Below, piece after piece: positions 25,505-34,156 of a stretch of DNA of 64,000 nt; position 1 is the first letter of the stretch; every line of letters starts with the position of its first letter. Source of the DNA: Kitasatospora sp. NBC_01287 (GTDB taxonomy: Bacteria > Actinomycetota > Actinomycetes > Streptomycetales > Streptomycetaceae). Position numbers and translations under genes: made by a program. The stretch spans positions 6,980,001 through 7,044,000 of the forward strand of contig NZ_JAPEPB010000001.1 in the NCBI RefSeq assembly GCF_026340565.1. The letters run 5' to 3'. The notes beneath the pieces are model-generated. The model had not been told where the DNA came from. It saw nothing but the letters and a program-made list of their open reading frames with translations, and did not search any database.

Positions 25505-27622
25505 TCAGCAGCTGAGCACCGGGGCCGCCCAGTCCGCGTGCGCGCTGTTCGCGCCGTTCGGCGCGGTGACGACCAGGCGCAGCTGGTCGGCGCCGGTCAG
25601 GTCGGCGGTCAGGTGCTTGACGCCGCTCGCGGGGGTGACCAGCCCGGAGTCGGCGACCAGGGTGTTGTCCTTCCAGAGCTGGAAGTCGGCCGAGCCCTGG
25701 CCGTAGGTCTCGTCGTCGATGCCCACGTCGGTGCTGAGCGCGTGGCAGGAGCCGCCGAGGTAGTAGTCCACCTCGCTGGGCGCGTTGGTGCCCAGGCCCT
25801 TGGCGTAGCGGGTGCCGCCGATGCTGATGGGCTGTCCGTCCCTGGCGTAGTTCTCGCCGTTGCTCAGGTCCCGCTCCACCGGGCCCCAGCCGTTGGAGGC
25901 CAGCGACCAGGTGAGGTCGGAGAGCTGGTGGGTGCCGGCGGCCGGTCCCGCGCCGCAGGCGATCCTGGCCCCGGCCCAGTCGGCGTGGGCCCAGCTGGCG
26001 CCGTTCGGCGCGGTGACCACCAGGCGCAGCGTCTGCGCGCCGGTCAGGTCGGCGGTCAGCGTCTTCGCGGCGGCGGTGCCGGTCAGGGTGCCGCTGTCGG
26101 CCAGCTGCTTGCCGTCCGCCCAGATCTGGAAGTCGGCCGAGCCCTGACCGCCGGTCTCGTCGTCGATGCCCACGTCGGTCACCAGGTCCTTGCAGGCGCC
26201 GCCGAGCGAGAAGTCCACCTCGCTGGGCGCGTTGGTGCCCAGGCCCTTGCTGTAGTGGGTGCCGCGCACGGCGAGGTCGCGCCCGTCACCGGGCTGCCAG
26301 TCGCCGTTGCTCATGTCGCGCTCGACCGGGCCCCAGCCGTTGGTCGAGGAGGCGAACGGCAGGTCGCTCAGGTAGCTGATGCCGCCGGCCGGCGGCACCG
26401 CGGCGCTCGGGGTGACCCGGAACATCACCGTGCCGTGCCCGGGGACGGTGGCGCTGATGCTGCCCGTGCTGGTGCTGGTCGCCTTCGACCAGAGGTCCTT
26501 GACGCTGTAGGAGGGCGCGCCCGCGATGCCGATCGTCGCCGCGTCGGTGCTGATCGTGGTGGCGTAGGAGCCCTCGTTGGTCAGCGTCACCGCGCGGCTG
26601 CCGTCGGCCAGCGGCTTGCTCATCACGACCAGGCCGCCGGAGTCGGAGACCACCGAGCCCTGCTTGCCCAGGGGGTCCTGGTCGATGGCGATGACGTCCT
26701 TGTTGGTGAGGATGTCGAAGGTCTGCTGCTGGGCGGTGCGCAGGTCGGTGCCGATCATCAGCGGGGCGGCCATCTCGGACCAGAGGCTGAAGTGGGTGCG
26801 GTACTCGGTGCCGGTCATGCCGCCGTTGCCGACCTCCAGCATGTCCGGGTCGTTGAAGGCGCCGGGCTTGGCGTAGGGCGCCAGGCCCATGTTGGCCGTC
26901 GCGTTGGCGAGCATCGAGTCCCAGTTGTCGCTGATGTCGCCGGTGGTGCGCCAGGAGTTGCCCACGGCCGGTGCCCAGGTCCACGGCTGGGTGGAGCCCC
27001 ATTCGCAGATGCTGTAGACGATCGGGCGGCCGGTGGCCTTGAGCGCGTTGCCCATCGCCTGGTAGCGGCTGAGCGAGTCGATGCCCTGGTTGTTGCAGTT
27101 GTCGTACTTGAGGTAGTCCACGCCCCAGGAGGCCCAGAGGTTGGCGTCCTGCTGCTCGTGGCCCAGGCCGCCGGGGAAGCCCTTGGCGTTGCAGGTGCTG
27201 GTGCCGGCACTGGAGTAGAGGCCGAACTTCAGGCCCTTGGAGTGCACGTAGTCGGCCAGCGCCTTGATGCCGTCCGGGAACCGGACCGGGTCGGCGACCA
27301 GGTTGCCGCTCGCGTCCCGGTTCGGCAGTGCCCAGCAGTCGTCCAGGTTGACGTACTGGTAGCCGGCGGCCTTGAGGCCCTTGCTGACGAACAGGTCGGC
27401 GATCGACTTGACCATCGCCTCGTTGAAGGTGTCGCTGCAGCCGGTCGAGTTCCAGTTGTTGAACCCCATCTGCGGGGTCCGGTCGACGCCGTTGTCCAGG
27501 GCCATGGCCGGTGGCGCGGCGGCCAGTTCGAGGCCGACGGCGAGTGCGCCGCCGCCGGTGAGCAGGGTGAGCGCGGTACCGAGCGCGCCGAGGCGGCGGC
27601 CGACTCTGTGGGTGCTGTGCAA
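25505..27622 (-). CDS. Secreted GH27 alpha-galactosidase-type glycosidase with two NPCBM modules
   Basis: A 705-residue exported glycosidase. The signal LGALGTALTLLTGGGALAVG ends near AMA. The GH27 barrel starts RTPQMGFNNWN and holds the nucleophile in YLKYDNCN and the acid/base in AFNDPDMLEVGN. A beta domain and two copies of an NPCBM-type galactose-binding module follow (each with NGWGPVERD, GTNAPSEVD, DVGIDDET, GSADFQ). GH27 enzymes cleave terminal alpha-galactosides; some Streptomyces members act on beta-L-arabinopyranosides, so the exact sugar is open. The start is TTG at 27622, chosen because a perfect AGGAGG lies seven bases upstream; a TTG at 27658 has none. The gene converges on NiCoT. 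Confidence 0.9.
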   Translation of the reverse strand: MHSTHRVGRRLGALGTALTLLTGGGALAVGLELAAAPPAMALDNGVDRTPQMGFNNWNSTGCSDTFNEAMVKSIADLFVSKGLKAAGYQYVNLDDCWALPNRDASGNLVADPVRFPDGIKALADYVHSKGLKFGLYSSAGTSTCNAKGFPGGLGHEQQDANLWASWGVDYLKYDNCNNQGIDSLSRYQAMGNALKATGRPIVYSICEWGSTQPWTWAPAVGNSWRTTGDISDNWDSMLANATANMGLAPYAKPGAFNDPDMLEVGNGGMTGTEYRTHFSLWSEMAAPLMIGTDLRTAQQQTFDILTNKDVIAIDQDPLGKQGSVVSDSGGLVVMSKPLADGSRAVTLTNEGSYATTISTDAATIGIAGAPSYSVKDLWSKATSTSTGSISATVPGHGTVMFRVTPSAAVPPAGGISYLSDLPFASSTNGWGPVERDMSNGDWQPGDGRDLAVRGTHYSKGLGTNAPSEVDFSLGGACKDLVTDVGIDDETGGQGSADFQIWADGKQLADSGTLTGTAAAKTLTADLTGAQTLRLVVTAPNGASWAHADWAGARIACGAGPAAGTHQLSDLTWSLASNGWGPVERDLSNGENYARDGQPISIGGTRYAKGLGTNAPSEVDYYLGGSCHALSTDVGIDDETYGQGSADFQLWKDNTLVADSGLVTPASGVKHLTADLTGADQLRLVVTAPNGANSAHADWAAPVLSC

Positions 27623-27674
27623 GGGGGATCCTCCTGAAGGCGACGAAATTGAACGCAATCAAACGGAACATCAC

Positions 27675-27705
27675 ATATGACAGAGCCTGGGGCTGCCCAT
27701 GTCAA
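27675..27705 (-). promoter_or_regulatory. Candidate promoter of the GH27 gene
   Basis: On the reverse strand a perfect -35 TTGACA (27700-27705) is followed 17 bases later by TGTCAT (27677-27682), or 19 bases later by TCATAT. A short AT-rich inverted segment, TTGATTGCGTTCAA (27652-27665), lies between it and the start and could be an operator. Confidence 0.5.
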
Positions 27706-27773
27706 GGGATCTGACGTTCGTTCATGGAGGATCATGTTGAGTTGTGTTTGCCCGTTGAGGCGGCGGTGAACGA

Positions 27774-27810
27774 CGGCGGGGCGCGACCGGAGTCCGGTCG
27801 CGCCCCGCCG
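27774..27810 (-). terminator. Hairpin terminator after the SGNH esterase
   Basis: Perfect 17-base arms, CGGCGGGGCGCGACCGG and its complement, close on an AGT loop. It lies 20 bases beyond the stop of the esterase gene. Confidence 0.8.
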
Positions 27811-27829
27811 TGCGGTAGTTGACGGTACG

Positions 27830-28756
27830 TCAGTGCAGCGCCGCCAGCACGGCGTTCGCCATCACCTGCTCGCCGGTCGCGTTCGGGTGGAACGGGACGG
27901 CGGGTTGGTCGGGCAGCGCGCCCTCGATCCAGCGGTCGTCGGAGCAGACGTCGTGGCCCGCGGTCGGGGTCTGGGTGTCCACGTAGGTGGCGCCGTTGGC
28001 CGCGGCCGTGGCGGCCAGCATGTCGTTCAGCTGCCCGAGGATGCCGTGCAGGTAGGCCACGTCGCCCACGGTGACCGGCTGGCGGCCCGCGCAGGTCGAG
28101 GCGTCGGCCGGCAGCACCGACGGGTAGCCGACCAGCAGCACCTTGGCGCCCGGGGCCTTGGCGTGGATCTGCCGCAGCACGCTCGCCAGTTGGGGCGCGG
28201 CGGCGTCGATCCGGTCGACCAGGGTGTCCTCGCCGTACTGCCAGCTGAAGCTGAGCGAGCTCCAGTCCCAGGCCCAGTGGCCGTGCTCGTAGACGTCCTT
28301 GCACGGGGTGCCGGCGGGGTTGACCACCGCGCCGCCGATGCAGGTGGCGATCACGTCGGCGATGCCCAGGTCCGAGGTGCCCAGGTCGTTGCCGCCGATG
28401 CCGAGGGTGACCAGCTTGGTGCCGGCCGAGACGGCGTTCAGCTGCGGGTCGTTCACCTTGATGATGGCGTCGTACTGCGAGCCGGTGATGTCCTTGACCT
28501 TGGCGGCCGAGCAGGTCACGTCGGTGTACGACGAGGTGCCCAGGGCGGCGGCCACCAGATGGCCGTAATTGTGGTCGGAGCGCAGGCAGAGTCCGGCCGA
28601 CTGATCCGGTACGCCGGCACCGGCCGCGTACGAATCACCGAGCGCGACATAGGAGCTGTAGGGGCTCGTGTCGGCGATCGCCGAGTTCGCGGACAGGCTG
28701 ATCAGCGCGGCCGCCAGGGCCAGGCCGCCGAAGAGTTTCCGGGCAGGGCTGAGCAC
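27830..28756 (-). CDS. Secreted SGNH/GDSL-type esterase or lipase
   Basis: A 308-residue exported hydrolase. The signal GGLALAAALISLSANSAIA precedes the mature protein. Block I YVALGDSYAAGAG carries the nucleophile Ser, block III TLGIGGNDLG the oxyanion Gly and Asn, and the catalytic His lies in AVPFHPNATGEQVMANAV. Several Cys pairs (CLRSDHNY, VTCSAA, ATCIGG, TPCKD, STCAG, DVCSDD) suggest disulfides, as in secreted Streptomyces SGNH lipases. GTG at 28756 has AGGAGG five bases upstream. A bulged inverted repeat at 28817-28838 may be its operator. It probably acts on extracellular lipid or carbohydrate esters. Confidence 0.9.
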   Translation of the reverse strand: MLSPARKLFGGLALAAALISLSANSAIADTSPYSSYVALGDSYAAGAGVPDQSAGLCLRSDHNYGHLVAAALGTSSYTDVTCSAAKVKDITGSQYDAIIKVNDPQLNAVSAGTKLVTLGIGGNDLGTSDLGIADVIATCIGGAVVNPAGTPCKDVYEHGHWAWDWSSLSFSWQYGEDTLVDRIDAAAPQLASVLRQIHAKAPGAKVLLVGYPSVLPADASTCAGRQPVTVGDVAYLHGILGQLNDMLAATAAANGATYVDTQTPTAGHDVCSDDRWIEGALPDQPAVPFHPNATGEQVMANAVLAALH

Positions 28757-28816
28757 GGGTTCCTCCTGGGGAGAGAAACAGAGGGTGGGGGTGTGTGCGC
28801 ACTGCCGCGGGTGCTA

Positions 28817-28838
28817 CTGACAGGTAAGTTACCGTCAG
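28817..28838. promoter_or_regulatory. Inverted repeat, possible operator
   Basis: Arms CTGAC(a)GGTAA and TTACCGTCAG form a near-perfect dyad with one extra A, centred on one G. It lies 60 bases before the SGNH esterase start, in the divergent region shared with the flavin dehydrogenase. Confidence 0.45.
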
Positions 28839-28866
28839 GTTTCCTACGCGTCTACAGAATGCGGGA

Positions 28867-28926
28867 GGGGAATTCGGCGCCTGAATTTCGCGTCGGGGTG
28901 GAGCGGAATTCGGAATGCGGAATTCG
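28867..28926. repeat. Cluster of four GAATT-containing boxes
   Basis: GGAATTCG occurs at 28869, 28905 and 28919, with a variant TGAATTTCG at 28882. The last two copies are GCGGAATTCG repeats 14 bases apart. In such GC-rich DNA the cluster stands out. It lies between two divergent genes, about 140-190 bases before the dehydrogenase start. Confidence 0.6.
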
Positions 28927-29062
28927 CCCCGGGATCCCTTGCACCGGCCCCGGCGGGAGCCCCTCGGTGGTTGACTCGCCGGAGCACAGGCCCCAGGATC
29001 GGGGTCCCCGCGCGGTCCGAGAGGCCGGCCGGGGTCCCCGCAGCGACTGGAGGAGCCCGCGG

Positions 29063-30733
29063 ATGGCACTGGACGCCGACGTCATCGTGATCGGAGCCGG
29101 CCTGGCGGGCCTGGCCGCCACCGCCGAACTCGCCGACGCGGGGCGCACGGTGATCCTGCTCGACCAGGAGCCGGCCGCCTCGCTCGGCGGCCAGGCGCAC
29201 TGGTCCTTCGGCGGCCTCTTCCTGGTCGACTCACCCGAGCAGCGCCGGATGCGGATCCGCGACTCCTACGAACTCGCCTGGCAGGACTGGCTCGGCTCGG
29301 CCGGCTTCGACCGGCCCGAGGACCACTGGCCGCGCCAGTGGGCCAAGGCCTACCTCGACTTCGCCGCCGGGGAGAAGCGCGCCTGGCTGCGCGCGCAGGG
29401 CGTGCGCTTCTTCCCGGTGGTCGGCTGGGCCGAGCGCGGCGGACTGCTGGCCAGCGGCCCCGGCAACTCGGTCCCGCGCTTCCACATCACCTGGGGCACC
29501 GGACCCGGGCTCGTCGAGCCGTTCGCCCGCCGGGTGCGAGCCGGCGTGGCCAAGGGCCTGGTGCGCACGCTCTTCCGGCACCGGGTCACCGCACTGGCCG
29601 GCACGGCGGGCGTGACCGACACGGTGCGCGGCGAGGTGCTGGTGCCCAGCGGCGCCGAGCGCGGCACGGCCAGCTCGCGCGAGGCGGCCGGCGCCTTCGA
29701 GCTGCGCGCGCAGGCCGTGGTGATCGCCTCCGGCGGCATCGGCGGCAACCACGACCTGGTCCGCGAGGCCTGGCCGGCCCGGCTCGGCACCCCGCCCGCG
29801 CGCCTGCTCAGCGGCGTGCCCGCGCACGTGGACGGCCTGATGCAGCAGGTGGCGGGTGCGGCCGGCGGCCACCTGATCAACGGCGACCGGATGTGGCACT
29901 ACACCGAGGGCATCGAGAACTGGAACCCGGTCTGGGCCCGGCACGGCATCCGGATCCTGCCCGGCCCCTCCTCGCTCTGGCTGGACGCGCGCGGCGAGCG
30001 GCTGCCCGTCCCGCTCTTCCCCGGCTTCGACACGCTGGGCACCCTGGAGCACATCATGCGCACCGGGTACGACCACACCTGGTTCGTACTCACCCAGAAG
30101 ATCATCGAGAAGGAGTTCGCGCTCTCCGGCTCCGAACAGAACCCGGACCTGACGGGCCGCAGCGTGCGCCAGGTGCTGGGCCGCGCGCTGCCCGGGGCGC
30201 CCGGTCCGGTGGAGGCGTTCAAGAAGTTCGGGGCGGACTTCGTGGTCGCCGACCAACTCGGCGACCTGGTCCGCGGGATGAACCGGCTGGTCGATCCCTC
30301 CGGGGCGGGCGAGGGGCTGATCGACGAGGCCGCGCTGCGCCGCGAGATCGAGGCGCGCGACCGCGAGATCGCCAACCCCTTCGCCAAGGACCTCCAGGTG
30401 ACCGCGATCCACGGCGCCCGGCGCTACCTGGGCGACAAGTTGGTGCGCACCGCGGCCCCGCACCGGCTGCTCGATCCCAAGGCCGGCCCGCTGATCGCGG
30501 TGCGGCTGCACGTGCTCACCCGCAAGTCGCTCGGCGGCCTGGAGACCGACCTCTCGGCCCGGGTGCTGCGGGCCGACGGCTCGGTGCTGGACGGCGTCTA
30601 CGCGGCGGGCGAGGTGGCCGGTTTCGGCGGCGGCGGGGTGCACGGCTACCGCTCGCTGGAGGGGACCTTCCTCGGCGGCTGCCTGTTCAGCGGCCGCACG
30701 GCGGGGCGGGCCGCCGCGGCCGCGACGGCGTGA
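29063..30733 (+). CDS. FAD-binding dehydrogenase (FAD_binding_2, ketosteroid-dehydrogenase-like)
   Basis: A 556-residue flavoprotein. The N-terminal dinucleotide fold DVIVIGAGLAGLAATAELAD and the second Gly-rich segment VVIASGGIGGNHDLVREAWP are typical of the fumarate reductase/KstD superfamily. The C-terminal YAAGEVAGFGGGGVHGYRSL with EGTFLGGCLFSGRTAG closes the FAD site. This subgroup is annotated widely in actinomycetes as an FAD-binding dehydrogenase without a proven substrate. There is no signal peptide. ATG at 29063 has GGAGGAG eight bases upstream. The gene converges with the multicopper oxidase, only 21 bases apart. Confidence 0.88.
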   Translation: MALDADVIVIGAGLAGLAATAELADAGRTVILLDQEPAASLGGQAHWSFGGLFLVDSPEQRRMRIRDSYELAWQDWLGSAGFDRPEDHWPRQWAKAYLDFAAGEKRAWLRAQGVRFFPVVGWAERGGLLASGPGNSVPRFHITWGTGPGLVEPFARRVRAGVAKGLVRTLFRHRVTALAGTAGVTDTVRGEVLVPSGAERGTASSREAAGAFELRAQAVVIASGGIGGNHDLVREAWPARLGTPPARLLSGVPAHVDGLMQQVAGAAGGHLINGDRMWHYTEGIENWNPVWARHGIRILPGPSSLWLDARGERLPVPLFPGFDTLGTLEHIMRTGYDHTWFVLTQKIIEKEFALSGSEQNPDLTGRSVRQVLGRALPGAPGPVEAFKKFGADFVVADQLGDLVRGMNRLVDPSGAGEGLIDEAALRREIEARDREIANPFAKDLQVTAIHGARRYLGDKLVRTAAPHRLLDPKAGPLIAVRLHVLTRKSLGGLETDLSARVLRADGSVLDGVYAAGEVAGFGGGGVHGYRSLEGTFLGGCLFSGRTAGRAAAAATA

Positions 30734-30754
30734 TGGCGACGGCCTGATGACCCG

Positions 30755-31963
30755 TCAGGACACGTGATAGCGGCCGACCATGCCGCCCATCATGTGGTCG
30801 GTGACGTGGCAGTGGTAGATCCAGGATCCCGGGTTGTCCTCGGTGTACTCCACCGTCAGCGAGGTGGAGGGGCCCAGCAGTTCGGAGTCCACGTAACGTC
30901 CGTCGCGCAGCCAGCGGTGGCCGTGCAGGTGGAAGACGTGGAACTCCTTGCCGAGCGCCGCGATCCGCCAGCGCACCCGGTCGCCGCGCCTGGCCGTGAA
31001 GAGCGGGGTGTTGTCGAGGAAGGCGCCGCCGTTGAACATGTCGACGTCCTGGGCCAGTGACGGGATGTCGTCCTGGTAGGCGTCGTGGAAGAAGAGCACG
31101 AACTCCCGGTCCACCGCCGGGGTGTGCTGGTCCGTCACCGCGATGATGCCGAACAGGCCCAGCTCGGCACCGATCTCCATCACCCCGCCGCCCGAGCCCA
31201 TGTCCATGCCCTGCTTCGGGGTGGCCGGCGCCGCACCGCTCGTGGCGGCGGGCGGCGCGATCGTCTGCGGCACCGAGTGGTCGTGGTAGGGCCAGGTCCC
31301 CACCGAACTGGGCAGCGCCGTCCAGGTGTAGGTGTAGGTGCCGCCGAACGGCACGGCGGTGCCCGGACGGTCCGGCTGGTCGGCCAGCCAGCCACCGTCG
31401 TTGTCGCCGTCGTAGCGCACGCCGTGCGGGTGCATGCTGTGCGGCCACTGGTAGTGCGCGTCGTTGTTGCGGAAGTGCACCACCAGGGTGTCGCCCACCT
31501 GGGCGCGCAGCACCGGCCCAGGGATGCCGCTGTTGGCGCCGATCCCCTGCGGGCCGGTGTCGGCGGGCAGCGGGGCGCCCCAGCCGGGGGTGCAGGCGCG
31601 GAAGCCGATCGCCCAGAAGCTGGTCTGGCCCGCGGTGTAGCGCGTGCCCATCATGCCGTCGTAGCCGTTGGGGACGGGGTTGTGCTCGAAGGACTCGGCC
31701 TGGATCCAGTACTCGCGGACCTGGCCGGCGGGCGCCTGCTCCAGCGCGAACGGGTCCGTGGTGGTCGGCCCGGTCGGCGTCGCCTGGGCGGCCGCGGCCG
31801 CGCCCAGGGCGGCCGAGCCGGCCACCGCGGCGGCCGCGCTGCCGGCGAGCAGGGTGCGGATCGCGCCGCGCCGGCCCGGGCTCCCGGCACGTGCGGGGCT
31901 CCCGGGGGGCGTCGGGGTGGTCGGGTGCCCCGGCGTTGCGGGGTGCTCCGGCTCCGTGGACAT
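30755..31963 (-). CDS. Tat-exported two-domain-type multicopper oxidase (laccase-like)
   Basis: A 402-residue copper oxidase. The twin-arginine leader GRRGAIRTLLAGSAAAAVAG implies export folded with copper bound. All four copper motifs are present: HSMHPHGVRYD, TWPYHDHS, FHVFHLHGHRW and IYHCHVTDHMMGGM, supplying the trinuclear and type 1 sites. The length and motif spacing fit Streptomyces small laccases and related copper-nitrite-reductase-like oxidases, which oxidise phenols and support morphological development. A Met/Gly-rich insert, QGMDMGSGGG, may be copper-linked. ATG at 31963 has AGAGG seven bases upstream. Confidence 0.9.
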   Translation of the reverse strand: MSTEPEHPATPGHPTTPTPPGSPARAGSPGRRGAIRTLLAGSAAAAVAGSAALGAAAAAQATPTGPTTTDPFALEQAPAGQVREYWIQAESFEHNPVPNGYDGMMGTRYTAGQTSFWAIGFRACTPGWGAPLPADTGPQGIGANSGIPGPVLRAQVGDTLVVHFRNNDAHYQWPHSMHPHGVRYDGDNDGGWLADQPDRPGTAVPFGGTYTYTWTALPSSVGTWPYHDHSVPQTIAPPAATSGAAPATPKQGMDMGSGGGVMEIGAELGLFGIIAVTDQHTPAVDREFVLFFHDAYQDDIPSLAQDVDMFNGGAFLDNTPLFTARRGDRVRWRIAALGKEFHVFHLHGHRWLRDGRYVDSELLGPSTSLTVEYTEDNPGSWIYHCHVTDHMMGGMVGRYHVS

Positions 31964-32303
31964 GAGAGTGCCTCTCTCGGGTGACGGGTGGTGGTGCGGA
32001 GTCAAGGGGAGGGCGAGGGGGTCGGGCAAGGGCTCGGCGGGCACCGCGCCGTGAGCGTCGGGTGTGTCGTGGGTCAGCGTCAGGTGCGCGGCCGCGGGGC
32101 GGACACGGGGCGGCCGCGGGGCGGCCGCGGGGCGGCCGCGGGGCGGACAACGGGCGGCCACGGGGTGGCCACGGGACCGTTCGGACTGACGGTGACTCAG
32201 GGAGATCCGGTGGCAGCGACTGCCAGTACTCGCCACCGATTCGTTGACGCCTGTTCACCGAACATCCAAACGAACGACGGCCGAACCTGGCACAGTCCCG
32301 CTC
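31964..32303. repeat. Non-coding region with GC-rich tandem repeats
   Basis: This 340-base divergent gap carries no gene. From about 32086 to 32180 it is made of variants of GCGGCCGCGGGGCGG in tandem. Near the phosphatase start a single GTTCACCGAAC (32253-32263) resembles one half of a PHO box, but a second good unit is missing. Confidence 0.6.
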
Positions 32304-33980
32304 ATGGAGATGGATATCCCGAACATGGGCGTGCCCGCGAAGCTCGCCGCCCGCATGAGCATGGCCGAGCAGCACGACTACCTGCGCAGCAAGCTCTCCC
32401 GGCGCAAGGTGCTGCGATCCAGCGCCGTCACCGTCGGTGCCCTGGCGGTGGGTGGGGTGCTCGGCTCCGGCAGCGCCTACGCCGCGCCGAAGACCTCCCC
32501 GACCCTGGTCACCGACGCCGCCGCCTCGGCCGTCGACGGCTCGCAGGTCATCCCGGTCGGCCGTCACCTGCAGTTCGGTGCCGAGCCGGACACCGAGTTC
32601 CGGATCTCCTGGCAGGTCCCGGTCCCGGTCAAGAAGCCGTTCCTGCGCTACGGCAAGACCCCGTGGGAGCTGAGCCACAAGGTCGAGGCCGAGGTGCGTA
32701 CGCTGCACACCCCGGCGCTGGTCCCCGGCCAGACCCCGGTCGACCAGTACTACCTGCACGTGGCGCTGGAGGACCTGACCCCCGACACCACGTACTACTA
32801 CGGTGTCGGCCACCAGGGCTTCGACCCGGCGAGCCAGCAGGCCGTCTCCACGCTCGGCACCTTCCGCACGGCCGCCTCGCGCGACCACCGCTGGGGCAAG
32901 GTGTACGACCCCTTCACCTTCACCGCCTTCGGCGACCAGGGTGTCAGCGTCCACGCGGCGAACAACGACAACGTGATCCTGGCGCAGAACCCCAAGTTCC
33001 ACCTGCACGCCGGCGACATCTGCTACGCCGACCCGGACGGCCAGGGCCTGGACGCGGACAAGGCCGACTTCAACGCCAAGACCTGGGACTCCTTCCTGGT
33101 CCAGACCGAGCGGGTGGCCGCGAAGATCCCGTGGATGGTGGCCTACGGCAACCACGACATGGAGGCCTGGTACTCGCACAACGGCTACGGCGGCGAGGAC
33201 GCCCGCTGGTTCCTGCCGGACAACGGCCCGAACCCCCGCACGGCCCCCGGCGTGTACTCGTTCCGGTACAGCAACGTCGGTGTGATCTCGCTGGACGCCA
33301 ACGACGTCAGCTACGAGATCCCGGCCAACCTGGGCATCACCGCGGGCAAGCAGACCGCGTGGCTGGAGCGGACCCTCAAGGACTTCCGCAACGACGAGAC
33401 GATCGACTTCGTCGTGGTCTTCTTCCACCACTGCGCCTTCTCCACCACCATCTCGCACGCCTCCGAGGGCGGGGTCCGCGAGGCCTGGGTGCCGCTGTTC
33501 GAGAAGTACCGGGTCGACCTGGTGATCAACGGCCACAACCACGTGTACGAGCGCACCGACGCGATCCTGGGCAACAAGGTCTCCAAGGCGATCCCGAGCG
33601 GCGCCACCCTGAACCCGGAGAAGGACGGCGTGGTCTACGTGACCGCGGGTGCCGCCGGTCGCAGCCTGTACTCCTTCGGCGCTCCGCAGAGCTACGAGGG
33701 CAACGTCAACCAGGTCGACTCGATCCAGACCTTCTACAACGCCAAGGGCCAGACCAAGGTCACCGAGACGGTCGAGTGGTCGCGGGTCCGCTACCTCGGC
33801 TACTCCTTCATCAAGGTCGACGTGACCCCGGCGGGTCTGCACCAGAAGTCGACGATGAAGGTCACCGCGCTGACCGAGACCGGCCAGCAGATCGACCACT
33901 ACACCATCGAGCGCACGGTCGGTGAGAACTGGACCAGCACCACCGACAACGACGGCGAGGGCGGTGGCTGGGGCTGGTAG
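32304..33980 (+). CDS. Tat-exported purple acid phosphatase-type metallophosphoesterase
   Basis: A 558-residue exported phosphatase. A twin-arginine signal SRRKVLRSSAVTVGALAVGG follows a 30-residue leader. An N-terminal fibronectin-like domain (residues about 75-205) precedes the catalytic domain. The five metal-binding blocks are FTAFGDQG, HAGDICYAD, AYGNHDME, VFFHHCAFS and INGHNHVYERT, matching purple acid phosphatases, which release phosphate from organic esters outside the cell. ATG at 32304 is used, without a clear ribosome binding site. Internal ATGs at 32310 and 32325 are possible. Phosphate-starvation control is plausible from the family. Confidence 0.9.
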   Translation: MEMDIPNMGVPAKLAARMSMAEQHDYLRSKLSRRKVLRSSAVTVGALAVGGVLGSGSAYAAPKTSPTLVTDAAASAVDGSQVIPVGRHLQFGAEPDTEFRISWQVPVPVKKPFLRYGKTPWELSHKVEAEVRTLHTPALVPGQTPVDQYYLHVALEDLTPDTTYYYGVGHQGFDPASQQAVSTLGTFRTAASRDHRWGKVYDPFTFTAFGDQGVSVHAANNDNVILAQNPKFHLHAGDICYADPDGQGLDADKADFNAKTWDSFLVQTERVAAKIPWMVAYGNHDMEAWYSHNGYGGEDARWFLPDNGPNPRTAPGVYSFRYSNVGVISLDANDVSYEIPANLGITAGKQTAWLERTLKDFRNDETIDFVVVFFHHCAFSTTISHASEGGVREAWVPLFEKYRVDLVINGHNHVYERTDAILGNKVSKAIPSGATLNPEKDGVVYVTAGAAGRSLYSFGAPQSYEGNVNQVDSIQTFYNAKGQTKVTETVEWSRVRYLGYSFIKVDVTPAGLHQKSTMKVTALTETGQQIDHYTIERTVGENWTSTTDNDGEGGGWGW

Positions 33981-33989
33981 GCCCTGAGC

Positions 33990-34040
33990 GGCACTGATCT
34001 TGTGCTGATCGGCACTGATCGGCACTGATCACCGCTGATC
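33990..34040. repeat. Five 10-base tandem units ending CTGATC
   Basis: GGCACTGATC occurs at 33990, 34011 and 34021, with variants TGTGCTGATC (34001) and ACCGCTGATC (34031). The array begins ten bases after the phosphatase stop. Confidence 0.75.
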
Positions 34041-34083
34041 GTCCTGTTCTGCTCGGCGCCCACTGACGGATGGGCGTCGCGGG

Positions 34084-34119
34084 CGGCCCCTCGGGAGAGA
34101 ATGCTCTCCCGAGGGGCCG
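34084..34119. terminator. Hairpin terminator after the phosphatase gene
   Basis: Perfect 16-base arms CGGCCCCTCGGGAGAG / CTCTCCCGAGGGGCCG around AATG. It lies between the phosphatase stop and mscR. Confidence 0.8.
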
Positions 34120-34156
34120 TTCGGCTTCTCGGCTGCGCTGCGAAAGGGTAGACCGG

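Noticed and set aside
32086..32180. CRISPR-like array
   Set aside because: The repeats are short, abut directly and have no unique spacers. This is GC-rich tandem slippage.
32243..32263. PHO box before the phosphatase gene
   Set aside because: Only GTTCACCGAAC fits well. The preceding GTTGACGCCT is off by one base in spacing and weak, so I do not call a PhoP site.
30687..34025. Reverse-strand open frame of 1112 codons across the oxidase and phosphatase genes
   Set aside because: Its product is Arg/Gly/Val-rich with no family features and lies antisense to well-supported genes. Such frames are common shadows in DNA of this GC content. The same holds for the frames at 1636-3531, 3598-5418, 25538-27637 and others.
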